A DNA stretch of 64,000 nucleotides from Diploptera punctata (lineage: Eukaryota; Arthropoda; Insecta; Blattodea; Blaberidae): the NCBI GenBank assembly GCA_030220185.1, contig JASPKZ010007422.1, forward strand, positions 372,001-436,000. The letters are read 5' to 3'. The translations under genes were made by a program, and so were the position numbers. Positions 1 to 12,000 of this stretch are shown one piece after another. The notes under the pieces are model-generated. The model saw only the letters and a list, made by a program, of their open reading frames with translations. It did no database searches and was not told the DNA's origin. Every line of letters begins with the position of its first letter. Position 1 is the first letter of the stretch.

Positions 1-50
1 CTGCACTCTCTGCGCAGTCAGCAGCGCCAACAGAGTATAGCCGTCGAGAG
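1..50 (+). CDS. UBR3: UBR3 exon (partial; just before the RING CxxC)
   Basis: Reads [16 protein letters not shown] and ends with AG at a GTAACT donor (51). The two leftover bases AG plus the first base A of the next exon make Arg, giving ...[11 protein letters not shown] across the junction. The 5' end is cut by the window edge. Confidence 0.8.
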
Positions 51-3000
51 GTAACTCAGCAATGAGAAATCTTTATCTTATATTTAAATTAATATTGGAA
101 AGTAAACATTATGAGGTTATATCATTAATAGTGAGTGGAGAACATATTTTTAACGACTCACCTCATACAATTTCAAACTTCTTTGATACCGACGGTTTCA
201 GACAATATCTTGTCCCTCTTCAGTCATGGCTTCCACTGATGAAATTCTCTGGTTGTTGATTTCTCTAAGGACATCACCTCTTGTGCTGCCATCTTTGGTT
301 CTGATTATAAACTTTGAAATAAAATTTTTATCCACCGGAATATCAAAGTTCATAGATCAATATTTATTCTTCTGAATAAATATCATTTCCCAAATTGTCA
401 ATTCCAACGGTTTATCTAATTGTTTCAAAAGTTTTGCTTCTTTTTCAATTTTATGATGTTCTAGCAAACTATGTGCAGCAATTGCTGATTTTTCAATTTC
501 ACAATTTTTAATATTTCTAAAATGTTCTTTAGTGCGTGTTTCTAAATTCCTTTTTGTTTTTCCTATGTATACTTTGCTACAATCATTACAATTAATTTGA
601 TAAATTCCAGATTTCTTACTGTCTGGGATGTTGATTTTTTTATTGGTGCTTAGAAGTTTTTTCCAGACTAAATTTATTTATTGGTGCCAAAGTAATGTTG
701 TGTTTGTCAAACATTTTTTTAAATTTGCAATGTACTCAATTACTTACCATTCAGTAGTACATAGGCTAATTTAATATAATAAATTTGAGATTTTTAACAT
801 TATGAGGTTTTATTGATAAGAATTAAATGAATCATGAATTCTTCTTACCTCACACTTCTATGTTTTTTTAAACACAGTTGTGAAAACAGCTGAGGATGGT
901 GACAATGGTCACTGATACTGCAGTGCTGTGTTTAAAAAACATAGAAGTATGAGATAAGAAGAAGTCACGATTCATTTGATTCTTAAATTGGCTATGTTCA
1001 ATGAAGAAGATTTTAAGAAAGAATACAATCACATTTTGAACATAGCGAATTTAAATGGTTTTGGAAAAGAAATAATTGTAAATAAATTAAAGAAATTCAG
1101 ACAACAAAAAAGATTAAAAGAATACACTACCCTGCAATCTGATTCAAAGAAAGGAAAACAGTTTAAGAAAATTACGTATCATCCTGAAATACATAACAAA
1201 TTTCAAAAAATGTTCAAGAAGTTCAACATTACATTGGCACCGATAAATAAATTTAGTCTTGGTAATCTATTAATAACTAATAAGAAATTGAACACCCCAG
1301 ACAGCAAAAAATCTGGAATTTATCAAATAAATTGTAAGGACTGCAATAAAGTATACACAAGAAAAACAAAATGGAATTTGGACACTCGCACTAAGGAACA
1401 CTTCAGAAATATTAAAAATGGTGAAATTGAAAAATCAGCTATTGCAGTACATAGTTTATTTGAGAATCATAAAATTGAAAAAGAAGCCCTACTTTTAAAA
1501 CATTTGGAAAAACCTTTAGAATTGACAATTTGGGAGAAGATATATATTCAGAAGAACAAATTTAGATCCATGAATTTCGATATTCCTGATGAATGTGACC
1601 TCATCTCAAAGTTCATCAAATCAACACCAGATGGCAACATTATTGATGAAGATTCCAACGATTCCAACAAATATCCGGTAGTCATAATGTTGGTTGAAAA
1701 TGAGAGAGATCCTTCTCTTGAAAACTAGTTCCCGTGTTTAAAGAAACATAAAATATGAGGTAAGATGTTTAAAAAATGACTCATTAATGTACATATATAA
1801 TATGTAAAGGAAGTGACACTTTCAAATAATAGAAATTAGAAAATTCACGACTGACGTAATGTTTAATTTCTGTTACAGAGGGGAGTACTGGTGCCCGCTT
1901 TGCCGACAGCTGGCCAACTCCGTGCTGCCGCTGTCCCCGCAACTTGGAGAATGTGCGGCCATGGTGAGGTCACGACCTGCAAGTCTGCCATCTATAGTTG
2001 GTGAACTTACTAACTTCCTCAAGGAGAATCCACCAAAACCTGTAAGTAGAACAATGTTGTAACACATCGTGTCACCATCATGGAGGACGTTGCACTGAAT
2101 GGGTGATGGTTTGTTTCAGGTGTCGTCTTCGCTAGTGGAGGCGATGGCAAAGGCTATGGAAGACATGACCAACAGCACTCATCATAAATTCAAGCAGAAG
2201 AGTTCATCCCCCACTCCTCAGAGCTTGTTCCTGTTTGTTAGTTCCATTGCTCGCACGAATCTCGAGGTGGAGCTAGTGCAGCGAGGCGGGTCTTTATGTT
2301 CGTGTCCGAGCAGTGCTGCGTCCACGTCCAACAGTCCCAGCAGCACTGTGGAAAATGTTCCTCTCACCCCTAAACGCTCCTGTATAGGTAAGTATCTTCT
2401 TACTATAAATCAATGGTAAATAGAAAAATCTTTGCCTGAACCGGGAATCGAACCTCGAACCTTTAGCTTTCCATGCTAATGCTCTGTCCACTGAACTAAT
2501 TCAGGCTTCATTCCCATCCAAGCAGAAATCCTTCCTTTACCTTTACTCTACTGGCCCCACATTCAATGCATTCACAAATACACAATGAATGTCTTCTACC
2601 TGAAGGGACTCCACACAGCTATAGCATTATTTATTAAATTAATATTGAGAAGCTAAAGCTATTACTATCATAGAAATAAGTAAATTAATGAACACAATTA
2701 AATTATTCTAAATCAATGGTAAAGAGAAAAATTTTTGCCTGAACCGGGAATTGAACCCCGAACCTTTAGCTTTCCATGCTAATGCTCTGTCCACTGAACT
2801 AATTCAGGCTTCATTCCCATCCAAGCAGAAATCCTTCCTTTACCTTTACTCTACTGGTCCGGGACACATCATTAGCACGGAAAGCTAAAGGTTCGGGGTT
2901 CGATTCCCAGTTCAGGCAAAATTTTTTCTCTTTACCATTGATTTATAATAATTTAATTGTGTTGATTAATTTACTTATTTCTATGATAGTAATAGCTTTA

Positions 3001-6000
3001 GCTTCTCAATATTAATTTAATAAATATCTTCTTATTCTCCCTTCAAATATTACTTTGTCTGTTGTTATTTCTTTTTTCTTATCTTCAGTTTTGTGGAGAT
3101 GGGCAGTTGGCCACACTGATCTAGTGATTATGCATAGGAAACTCACACACATGTAATTTAAATGGGTGATAATAAAAATACTTTGGAAACCATTGTGGGA
3201 AGGGATGTAACTGTGTGTTTTGTTTCAGTGCCTCTGTTGCATGTGTTGGCGATGCACGGCAGACTACTGGCACATTGGCCAGCCTGGCAAGTGTGGCAGC
3301 AAGTTGCAGGCATGAGAAGTGAACACCGGGCCCCTCTAGCTCTGACGCCGTACGAGAAGGAGGTTCCTCTTCTGCTGCGAGACCCGAGCGCACTCCTCAC
3401 GCAGTTCATCCTTCTGCTGCCTCTCCACCTTGACCAGAGTAAGATCATACTGGGGCTTGAACCCAGGACCTTTGGCTATCTGAGCAAGTTCCAATCTAAA
3501 TGCAAATTTTTCTCTTATATGCACTGTTAATTCCCACCAAATGCTATGAAACCTTTGCTTCTATCTTACAAATAGTGGCTTCTTTATTAAGAAGACATTT
3601 ATTTGGGAATTTTACATTACATTATAAAGCCAGTACGACTTCTTTCAGTGTTTTATTATTAATTTCATACATCTCAATGATGGATAACATATATTTGAAG
3701 AGAAAAATTATACACTCAGACTGGGACATGAACCCGGGACCTTGTAAGCATTAGTTAGAAATGCTGACCACTAGCCCTTGAGGCTGATCAATTTTCAAAT
3801 GTTGGTCATTATGATTTCACAGATATCTCCACCATCTAGTGGAAGTTTCTTTAAGCATTTGTGCATGTGCACAACGATTCTGTAGAATTATGATATTGTG
3901 AAAAGAAAAATTAATGTTCTGAACCAGGAATCGAACTGTGGACCTCTCGTATTCCATACGAGCGTGCAAGACATGGTACAATAGAACTTTGAGATAAATG
4001 CCACAATTTGCATACATAGATAAATACTTAAATATAATAAGTATTTGACAAGTTTCAAAAAATCTTCAACAAATTCAACATTAAATTAGCACTGAAAAAT
4101 AATTACAGCTTAGGTAATTTAATAAAAACCAACAAAAATGAAAATATTGAAGACTGCAAAAAATTGGGAATTTATCAAATTAATTGTAAAGATTGTGAAA
4201 GGATATACATAGGAAAAACAAAAAGGAATCTAAATACAAGATTAAAGAACACCTCAGAAATGTTAAAAATGGAGAAACCGAAAAATCTGCAATAGCTGCA
4301 CATGACAGGTCAGAAAAATATAGTATAGAAACCAAAACAAAATTACTTAAACAATTGGAAAAACGGAAGGAACTCACAATTTGGGAAAAAATTTACATAT
4401 GCAAGAATAAAAACACAACTATGAATTTTGAAATACCCGGTGATAAGGAGAGGGGATTGATTTGGAAGTTCGTCGGTCAGCCATCAGATGGCGCGAAGGT
4501 CAGTCTGCAGGAGAGGAGACCATTGGACGTCAGTTGTGAATGTGAACAGCATTGAGAATGTCACAATACAGTGACGAAGTCTAGATCTGTGAGCGAGTTA
4601 AGAAGTATGAGGCGAGTCAAGAAACAACTCAACAAAATTAAAATAAACCTCATAGTGTTATATCCTACCTACATAACTTAATAATAAGTATCGTTGTAAA
4701 ATGTTTAAAGTGGTATAAAATGTTAGTAAAGATGGAAAAAGTACGCAGAGCAACAGAATTATAAGAATATAGTGCGGAATATCATAGGTTGAGGTATTCT
4801 AAAGTTGAGCCAAATCATCTATTGTGTTCATAGTTAAATATGGGAAAATTTTGGAAAGGAAATAATTATAAATAAATTAAACGAACACCGATATCTTAAA
4901 AGAATTGAAAACTACGCCAATTTTGAAATATATTAAACAGTACCAACTAAATTGGAAACACCATCTTGAAAGAATGAGTTCAAATCGGATCCCCAAAGCT
5001 GTTTATAATTATATACCAAGAGGACAAAGATCACTGGGCCGTCCTATGAAACGCTGGAGGGAAAATTTTCTATAGGATCGTAACAGGCCTTGGCCTAATA
5101 CTTGGAAGGAAGAAGAAGAAGAAGAAATTCTGACAACAAGAAAGATTAAAAGAATACACCTCCCTGCAATCTGATTCAAAGAAAGAAAAACAGTTTAAGA
5201 AAATTACTCATCATCATGAAATATGTAACAAATTTCAACAAATTCAATATTACACTGGCTAACTCCATGGTACAACAGGTGGCGGCTGACCTCACATCTA
5301 CATGTGTTAAACTCAAAGGTAGACGATCTTCCTGCAAGTATAGGGGTAATGTGTGGTCAGCATGTCGGGTTCCCCAGACATATTTGGGAATTATACATTA
5401 CATTATAAATGCCAGTACGACTTTTTTCGATCGGAAATTTGGGAATTTTTAATGTTATGAGGTTTTATTGATAATAATCAAATGAATTGTGAATTCTTCT
5501 TACCTCATACTTCTATGTTTTTTTAAACACAGTTGTGAAAACGTTCAGTGAAGAAGATTTTAAGAAAGAATACAATCACATTTTGAACATAGTGAATTTA
5601 AATGGTTTTGGAAAAGAAATAATTGTAAATAAATTAAAGAAATTCAGACAACAAAAAAGATTAAAAGAATACACTACCCTGCAATCTGATTCAAAGAAAG
5701 GAAAACAGTTTAAGAAAATTACGTATCATCCTAAAATATATAACAAATTTCAAAAAAATTTCAAGAAATTCAATATTACATTGGCACCGATAAATAAATT
5801 TAGTCTTGGTAATCTATTAATAATCAATAAGAAAGTGAACACACCAGATGGTAAAAAATCTGGAATTTATCAAATTAATTGTAAGGACTGCAATAAAGTA
5901 TACATAGGAAAAACAAAAAGATATTTGGACACTCGAACAAAGGAACACTTTAGAAATATTAAAACTGGTGAAATTGAAAAATCAGCTATTGCAGCACATA

Positions 6001-9000
6001 GTTTGTTGGAGAATCATAAAGTTGAAAAAGAAGCCCCAACAACTTTTAAAACATTTGGAAAAACCTTTAGAATTGACAGTTTGGGAGAAGATATATATTC
6101 AGAAGAACAAATTTAAATCCATGAATTTTGAAATTCCCGATGAATGGGACCTGATCTCGAAGTTCATCACACTAACACCAGATGGCAACGTTATAGATGG
6201 AGATTCCAACGAAAATCCAGTAGTCATAATGTCGGTTGAAAATGGGAGGGATGTTTCCTTTTGAAAACTGCAGTTCGCGTGTTTAAGTAAACAAACTATG
6301 AGGTAATGGGTGATTGTTGTGTGTTGCAGCGTACTTCTCATGCGTGGTGAAGGTGCTGTACAACCTGCTGTACTTCCAAGTCGCAGCGCAGTTGAGTTGT
6401 CGAATGTCGGAACAAGAACGAGTGATGTGGCGAATTCACCCCACGTCCAGCTCTGACATGAGATCACTCGATGGAGTGATGTCGCTTACAATCACGCTTC
6501 TAGAACAGAGTCAGTTGTACCAACTGGAGGACTCGGAGTGCAGCACTGAAGCAACTGTCAGCACTGAGTCCCACAGCATCAGTAAGAACAGAACAGAGCA
6601 CGAGGTAAGTATTGTTCAGTCCCAACTCCTTAAAACTGTCATTCTACCAGTTATATTATATGGATGTGAAACATGGACTCTTCCTTTAAGAGAGGAAAGG
6701 AGATTACCAGTATTTGAGAATAATGTTGTTGTTTTCAAATGCTGGGCCTTGGCAATGAAGCCATTAGCGTTCTTGCTCTCCAATATTTCTCTATGGTGGA
6801 TCCAACAGGTAATACTTCACAGGTTTGTAGATGTTCTTCGTCTTTGTTGCATAGAGGGCAATTTGGATTCGTGTAGATTCCTTCTTCTTCTTCTTCTTCC
6901 TTCCAGGTATTAGGCCAAGGCCTGTTACGATCCTATAGAAAATTTTCCCTCCAGCGTTTGAGGGAAATTCTCGTATAAGACTTGAAAGCATAATAATAGT
7001 CCCTTCGATTGGTTGCTGGCCAAAGGAAGGCAAGACCAGTGATGGGCTGCGATCTTATAGCCTCTGGTCAGGCTTTTCTGGAGAAGAAAAGAAAATAAAG
7101 GAAAGAAGAAATGCAAGAAAGGAAAGACTCCCTAGCCCTCGGATGCCCTAATAGCGTCGGCGTCAAAATAACAAGAGTTAACCAAGAGAGGTTAGATAGT
7201 AAAGTTAAAAGAGTGCAAAACACAAGTAAGTGGAAGAAATGTTTTGCACAGCTTGGGCACCTTGTGGTCGCCATCCACATATCCCCTAGATGAGGACCCC
7301 TGAGGGTTTTATATAAATGTTTGGCCAAATAGTCATGTTCTGTAAGCAGCCTAAATTTTGCTACTGTAGTTTTATGTGGAATTTCTGGAATAATATCTGG
7401 CTTCTTTACTAAAATATTCCATTTTTGTCTTAATTCTTACCAAATCTGTCATTTAAGCTGTGTAGGGAAGAATTGGTAGATTGGATAACCCTCATTACCT
7501 GCCTCACTCCACTCCACTCTTATTCAATCATGGAGTCATCTGCTCTGTACAGAACTGGATTCTGGCTTCAATTTCTGTTCGTAGTTAAATAACATTATGG
7601 GGTTCTTAATTCAATGAATGAATGAGTCATATCTTATCTTATCTCATAGTTTGTTTCTTTAAAAATGACAACTGCAGATAGTAAAAATTCTGGAACTTGT
7701 CAAATTAATTGTAGAGACTGCAATAAAGTATATATAGCACACTCGGACAAAGGAACACTTTAGAAATATTAAAAATGATGAAATTGAAAAATCAGCTATT
7801 GCAGCACATAGTTTGTTGGAGAGTCATAAAATTGAAAAAGAAGCAAAACGTCTAAAACATTTGGAAAAACCTTTAGAATTGACAATTTGGGAGAAGATAT
7901 ATATTCAGAAGAACAAATTTAGATCCATGGATTTTGAAATTGCCGATGAACAGGACCTGATCTGAAAGTTCATCAAATCAGCACCAGATGGCAACGTTAT
8001 AGATGGAGACTCCAACAAAAATCTGGTAATCATAATGTCGGTTGGAAATGGGAGGGATGTGCAGTTGCCGTGATTAAGAAAACATAAACTATGAGGTAGG
8101 ATAAGAAATGTCGTGAAAACGGCTGAAGATGGCAATGATATATTTCCCAATACTGCAGTTCTGTGTTAAGAAAACATGCACGTATGAGGTAAGAAGAATT
8201 CATGATTCATTTGATTCTTATTAAGAAATGACTCATTTATTCATTCATTTGATTTCTGTGCCTTGCAGTTAAAAACTGCAGATTATTTTTTGGACACAGC
8301 CTTAGTATGTCACAATATTTATTTGGAAGAAATTTCAAGGTAAGTTTGTGCATGCAGTGCTTGACAGCTCACTGCTGAATTGCAACAAGACACCACGATT
8401 CTACGAGGGCGGATCGGAAAGTAACACACAATAATTTTTTTTAAAAAAGTTTAATAGTAAAAAAAAGGAAAAAAATCACAAATGAACTTACATCTTTTAC
8501 CTACTTTTCGACATAGTCACCAACTTTCTCAACACATTTTTCCCATCGTGTTACCAGTTTCAATATGCCCTGTTCATAGAAGTCCGTTTGGTTGGAGTGT
8601 AGCCATCTGCGCACTGCTGATTTCACTTCCACATCTGTCTCAAAGCGTTTGCCGGCCTGGAATTTCTTCATGGGACCAAACAGATGAAAGTCCGATGGTG
8701 CAAGATCCGGACTGTATGGTGGATGCTGGAGCACTTCCCAACCAAATTTGGCAATTTTCTGACGAACGACAGCAGCAATATGGGGGCGAGCATTGTCATG
8801 AAGAAGTTTAACGTTAATGTTGTGACGTTTGTCACGAATGGCACGACGCAACTTCACCAAAGTTTTAATGTAGGCCGCAGCATTCACAGTGGTCCCATGT
8901 TCAGCAAAGTCCACCAATAAAACACCATGCATATCCCAGAACACTGTCACAAGCACTTTCCTGGCAGATTGAGTCACTTTGAATTTTTTCTTTACTGGGG

Positions 9001-12000
9001 AACCAGCATGTTTCCACTCCATTGATGCCTGCTTTGTTTCGGGCGTGTAGTGGTACGCCCACGACTCATCACCTGTGACGATTCCTTCCAGAAAGTCATG
9101 TCCTTGTGCGGTGTACCGCGTTAAGTGGTCCAAGCTTGCCATCATTCGCTGGCCCTTGTGGTCATCTGTCAGGTTCTTAGGCACCCAGCGAGCACTAACT
9201 TTACGGAATTTCAAATTTTCATGAACAATATCGTACACCGCACCATAGGAAATGTTGAACTTCTGCGATAAGGCTCACAGTTGCACACGCTGGTCGTTAA
9301 GAATTGCCGCCTCAATGCCTCTGACATTCTGCGGGATTGCTGCTGTTGTCGGCCGGCCGGAGCGTGGCAAATCACTAAGGTTCACGCGTCCCTCTTGGAA
9401 GAATGTGCACCACCTGGAGACATAGCTACGGTCCATACAATCATCCCCATGTCCCTGTGAATTTCACTGGGTTTATGCCCTTTGGCCCACAAAAATCGAA
9501 CAACACTTCTATGTTCCTCACAGGTGGACGACTGTAGCATGCGCGCCATCTTTGTTGCATAGTTCAAGCTTCTCTCGCAAGAGGTGCACCTGAGAAAAAA
9601 TACCATCTGTAGTGAAAACTTCAAACTATATCTCTGTGAAATTTCAATATTCTAGCTGCAATACCAAGGCAGAAAAAAAATATTGTGCGTTACTTTCCGA
9701 TCCGCCCTTGTATCTAGTAGACACTGAAAATAGCCATGACAAAGGTGGGTGTATACATGTCAGTTAATACTCTTAAGTCATTTTTTCAGAAGCAAACTTG
9801 GCACATAGAACTCAATAGCAGGTTGAGTTATTTAAGCAGGAGCAGCAGTTTACCTGATATAAACATTTAATTTAGCTTTTACAGGAATTAATCACTACGA
9901 GGTTTAATTTATGGTAAAATCAAATGTTTCCTACCTCTCCTCATATAAATCTTCTAAGTAGATCGCGATTTCGAGACCATAACGGTCTCATCTTCAGTAC
10001 TATTTTGACGACTGATGTTATGTCAATTGGAAGAAACACTTCTTCTTCCCTCTGTTGGTGGACCGATAAACCTCTGGATCAGGTCAGAATTTGCAGTAAT
10101 TTTGAAGTTCATAAGTTTTCCTTTGTTTTTCTGAATGAGGATCTTTTCCCAAACCGTGAGTTCCTTTTGTTTGTCTATTTGTTTAATTAGACTGGCTTTT
10201 GATTCAATTAAATGTTTTTCGGACCAAGCATGAGCAGCTACTGCTGACTTTTCCACTTCTCCATTTTATATGTTTCTAAGATGTTCTTTCACCCTTGTTT
10301 TCAAATTTCTTTTCGTTTTTTCAATATAAATTTTGTCACAATCCCTGCATTAATAGGATAATTAAAACCAATAAAAATGAAAAAATTGAAGATGAAAACA
10401 AATCAGGAATTTATCAGATCAAATGCAGGGATTGCGACAAAATTTACATTGGAAAAACAAAAAATAAATTGAAAACAAGGGTGAAAGAACATCTTAGAAA
10501 CATAAAAAATGGGGAAGTGGAAAAGTCAGCAGTAGCTGCTCATGCTTGGTCCGAAAAACATTTAATTGAATCAAAACCCAGTCTAATTAAACAAAAGGAA
10601 CTCACGGTTTGGGAAAAGATCCACATTCAGAAAAACAAAGGAAAACTTATGAACTTTGAAATTCCCGCAAATTCTGACCTGATCCAGAGGTTCATCGGTC
10701 CACCAACATAGGAAAGAAAAAGTGTTTCTTCCGATCAACATAACACCAGTCGCCAAAAAAGTACTGAAGATGAGACCGTTATGGTCTCGAAATCACGATC
10801 TACTTAGAAGATTTATATGAGGAGAGGTAGGAAACCATAAAAACTTAAAATTGGTGTAGCGATCACAAAACTCTTTGAAATAAACTTGCAGATACAACAG
10901 TTGTGTTTGCCATTCCTGAGGGTGGCGTCGCTGCTACGTCACCACCTGTACGACCAGCCGCTGCCAGAGATCACGACGCCACAGTCTGAGTTTGTGCGCC
11001 TGGGTACTACCTGGAGCTGGTAACAGAAGGCATGGAGTGGGGTAAATTTAATGCTGCCGTTGCACTGAACTGGCCGACCAGCGGAGCAGACACTGGGCGT
11101 GTGTGGTGTGAGGAGTTGGTAGCATTTGTGAATCGCAGTCAGATAGCAGCTCGGAATTTCCTGGTGGACCAACACATCACATGGCATCAACCAAGACTTC
11201 TTCAGTTACCAGACCTCTATGACAAAATATTCCAGGTAATGTCTCTTCATTAAAATTCATCGGAGAACATATTGTTTAAACAACTCACCTCATAGGATTC
11301 ATGCTTCCATGATATCGCGATTTCAAACATAGTCATGTTCATCGTCAGCCATAACACTTCATCAGTCGGAGTTATGGCTGACGATGAACATGATTATGTT
11401 TGAAATCGCGATATCATGGAAGCATGAATCCTATGAGGTGAGTTGTTTAAACAATATGTTCTCCGATGAATTTTAATGATTATACCTCATAATGTTTACT
11501 TCCCAACATTAATTAAATATAATGTCTCTTCACTTTTTATTTTAAAAATGGTTTGCATAAATTATTTATTTATTTATCCCGGTGCAGACTCATCGTGTCC
11601 TTCTTTCAGAAGGTTGATTCCAAATGTGGCTCTCTATCTTCCCATGTTTTGCTTCTTTTTAGTTCTTCCCAGTCGTATCCTCTCTCTTGTAGACTTTTCT
11701 TCAGTTGGTTCATCCATCTTTCTTGTGGTCTACCTCCTTGTATCTTGAGATTTCCAGTCTTTGTGGTAGTCTTTCCTTTTCCACTCTTTTTAAATGTCCA
11801 AACCATTTTAGTCTACTTTTTTCTATGTCTGTTGTTAATTTTTCTACATTTAATGTCTCCCTGATTTTGTCATTCCTTATTCTATCTCTCCTTGTTTTAT
11901 GTACCACTCCACGTAAGAATTTCATTTCTGTAGCTTGAATTCTGCTCAAGTCCTTCTTTGTATATGTGCAAGTCTCAGCTGCATGTGTTACAACTGGTTT

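Larger units (their letters stand above)
780..1850 (+). mobile_element. Penelope-like element fragment with hairpin lead and hammerhead tail
   Basis: Starts with the inverted repeat 841-880 / 930-990 (cttacctcacacttctatg against its complement), which encloses a variant hammerhead. It then has the endonuclease frame 994-1728, and ends in a hammerhead (1691-1734) and 'atgaggtaagatg'. This is the standard build of most copies in the window: no RT core, only the C-terminal module between hairpins. Confidence 0.8.
51..1878 (+). other. UBR3 intron, two Penelope-like fragments
   Basis: GT-AG intron (acceptor TGTTACAG, 1871-1878). It holds one Penelope-like fragment on the - strand and one on the + strand, described separately. 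Nothing else is recognised. Confidence 0.8.
5440..6310 (+). mobile_element. Penelope-like fragment, GIY-YIG end
   Basis: Has the same hairpin lead as the copy at 780 (cttacctcatacttctatg) but the inverted partner is missing, so the coding part follows directly. The coding remnant is 5535-6264, with a hammerhead at 6233-6280. Confidence 0.8.
3439..6329 (+). other. UBR3 intron of 2.9 kb
   Basis: Holds SINE B (3449-3800), an uncharacterised AT-rich repeat (3800-4040, 4690-4860), Penelope fragments (4045-4680, 5130-5250, 5440-6310), a LINE 3' end (4900-5130) and a piece of SINE group F (5260-5370). Confidence 0.75.
9890..10850. mobile_element. Head-to-head pair of Penelope-like fragments
   Basis: 9890-10345 is a - strand copy and 10345-10850 a + strand copy of the same subfamily ([21 protein letters not shown]). 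They are mirror images: hammerhead, GIY-YIG end, junction near 10345, GIY-YIG end, hammerhead. The outer ends share 'atataaatcttctaagtaga'. The + arm encodes [22 protein letters not shown], a complete GIY...YIG signature. Confidence 0.8.
6605..10891 (+). other. UBR3 intron of 4.3 kb
   Basis: Packed with LINE pieces (6616-7460), a Penelope fragment (7600-8230), a complete mariner (8404-9710) and an inverted Penelope pair (9890-10850). 7470-7600 and 9715-9885 show nothing recognisable. Confidence 0.8.
11240..11500. mobile_element. Penelope-type foldback, two hammerheads head to head
   Basis: A near-perfect palindrome centred at about 11360, arms about 100 bp, without endonuclease sequence. Both outer ends read 'aacatattgtttaaacaact' or its complement, then the 'catgcttccatgatatcgcg' motif. 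It is a minimal non-autonomous form. Confidence 0.75.

Noticed and set aside
994..1728. The GIY-YIG frame as a domesticated host nuclease
   Set aside because: Many decayed relatives in the same window, Penelope hairpins on both sides and a damaged YIG motif mark it as an element remnant.
8501..9238. mariner transposase frame as a SETMAR-type host gene
   Set aside because: It lies inside clear TIRs with a TA duplication, has no SET domain, and is broken upstream.
10892..11235. UBR3 as a pseudogene because of the frameshift
   Set aside because: All other exons, phases and splice sites are intact; a single missing base in a short homopolymer fits an error better.
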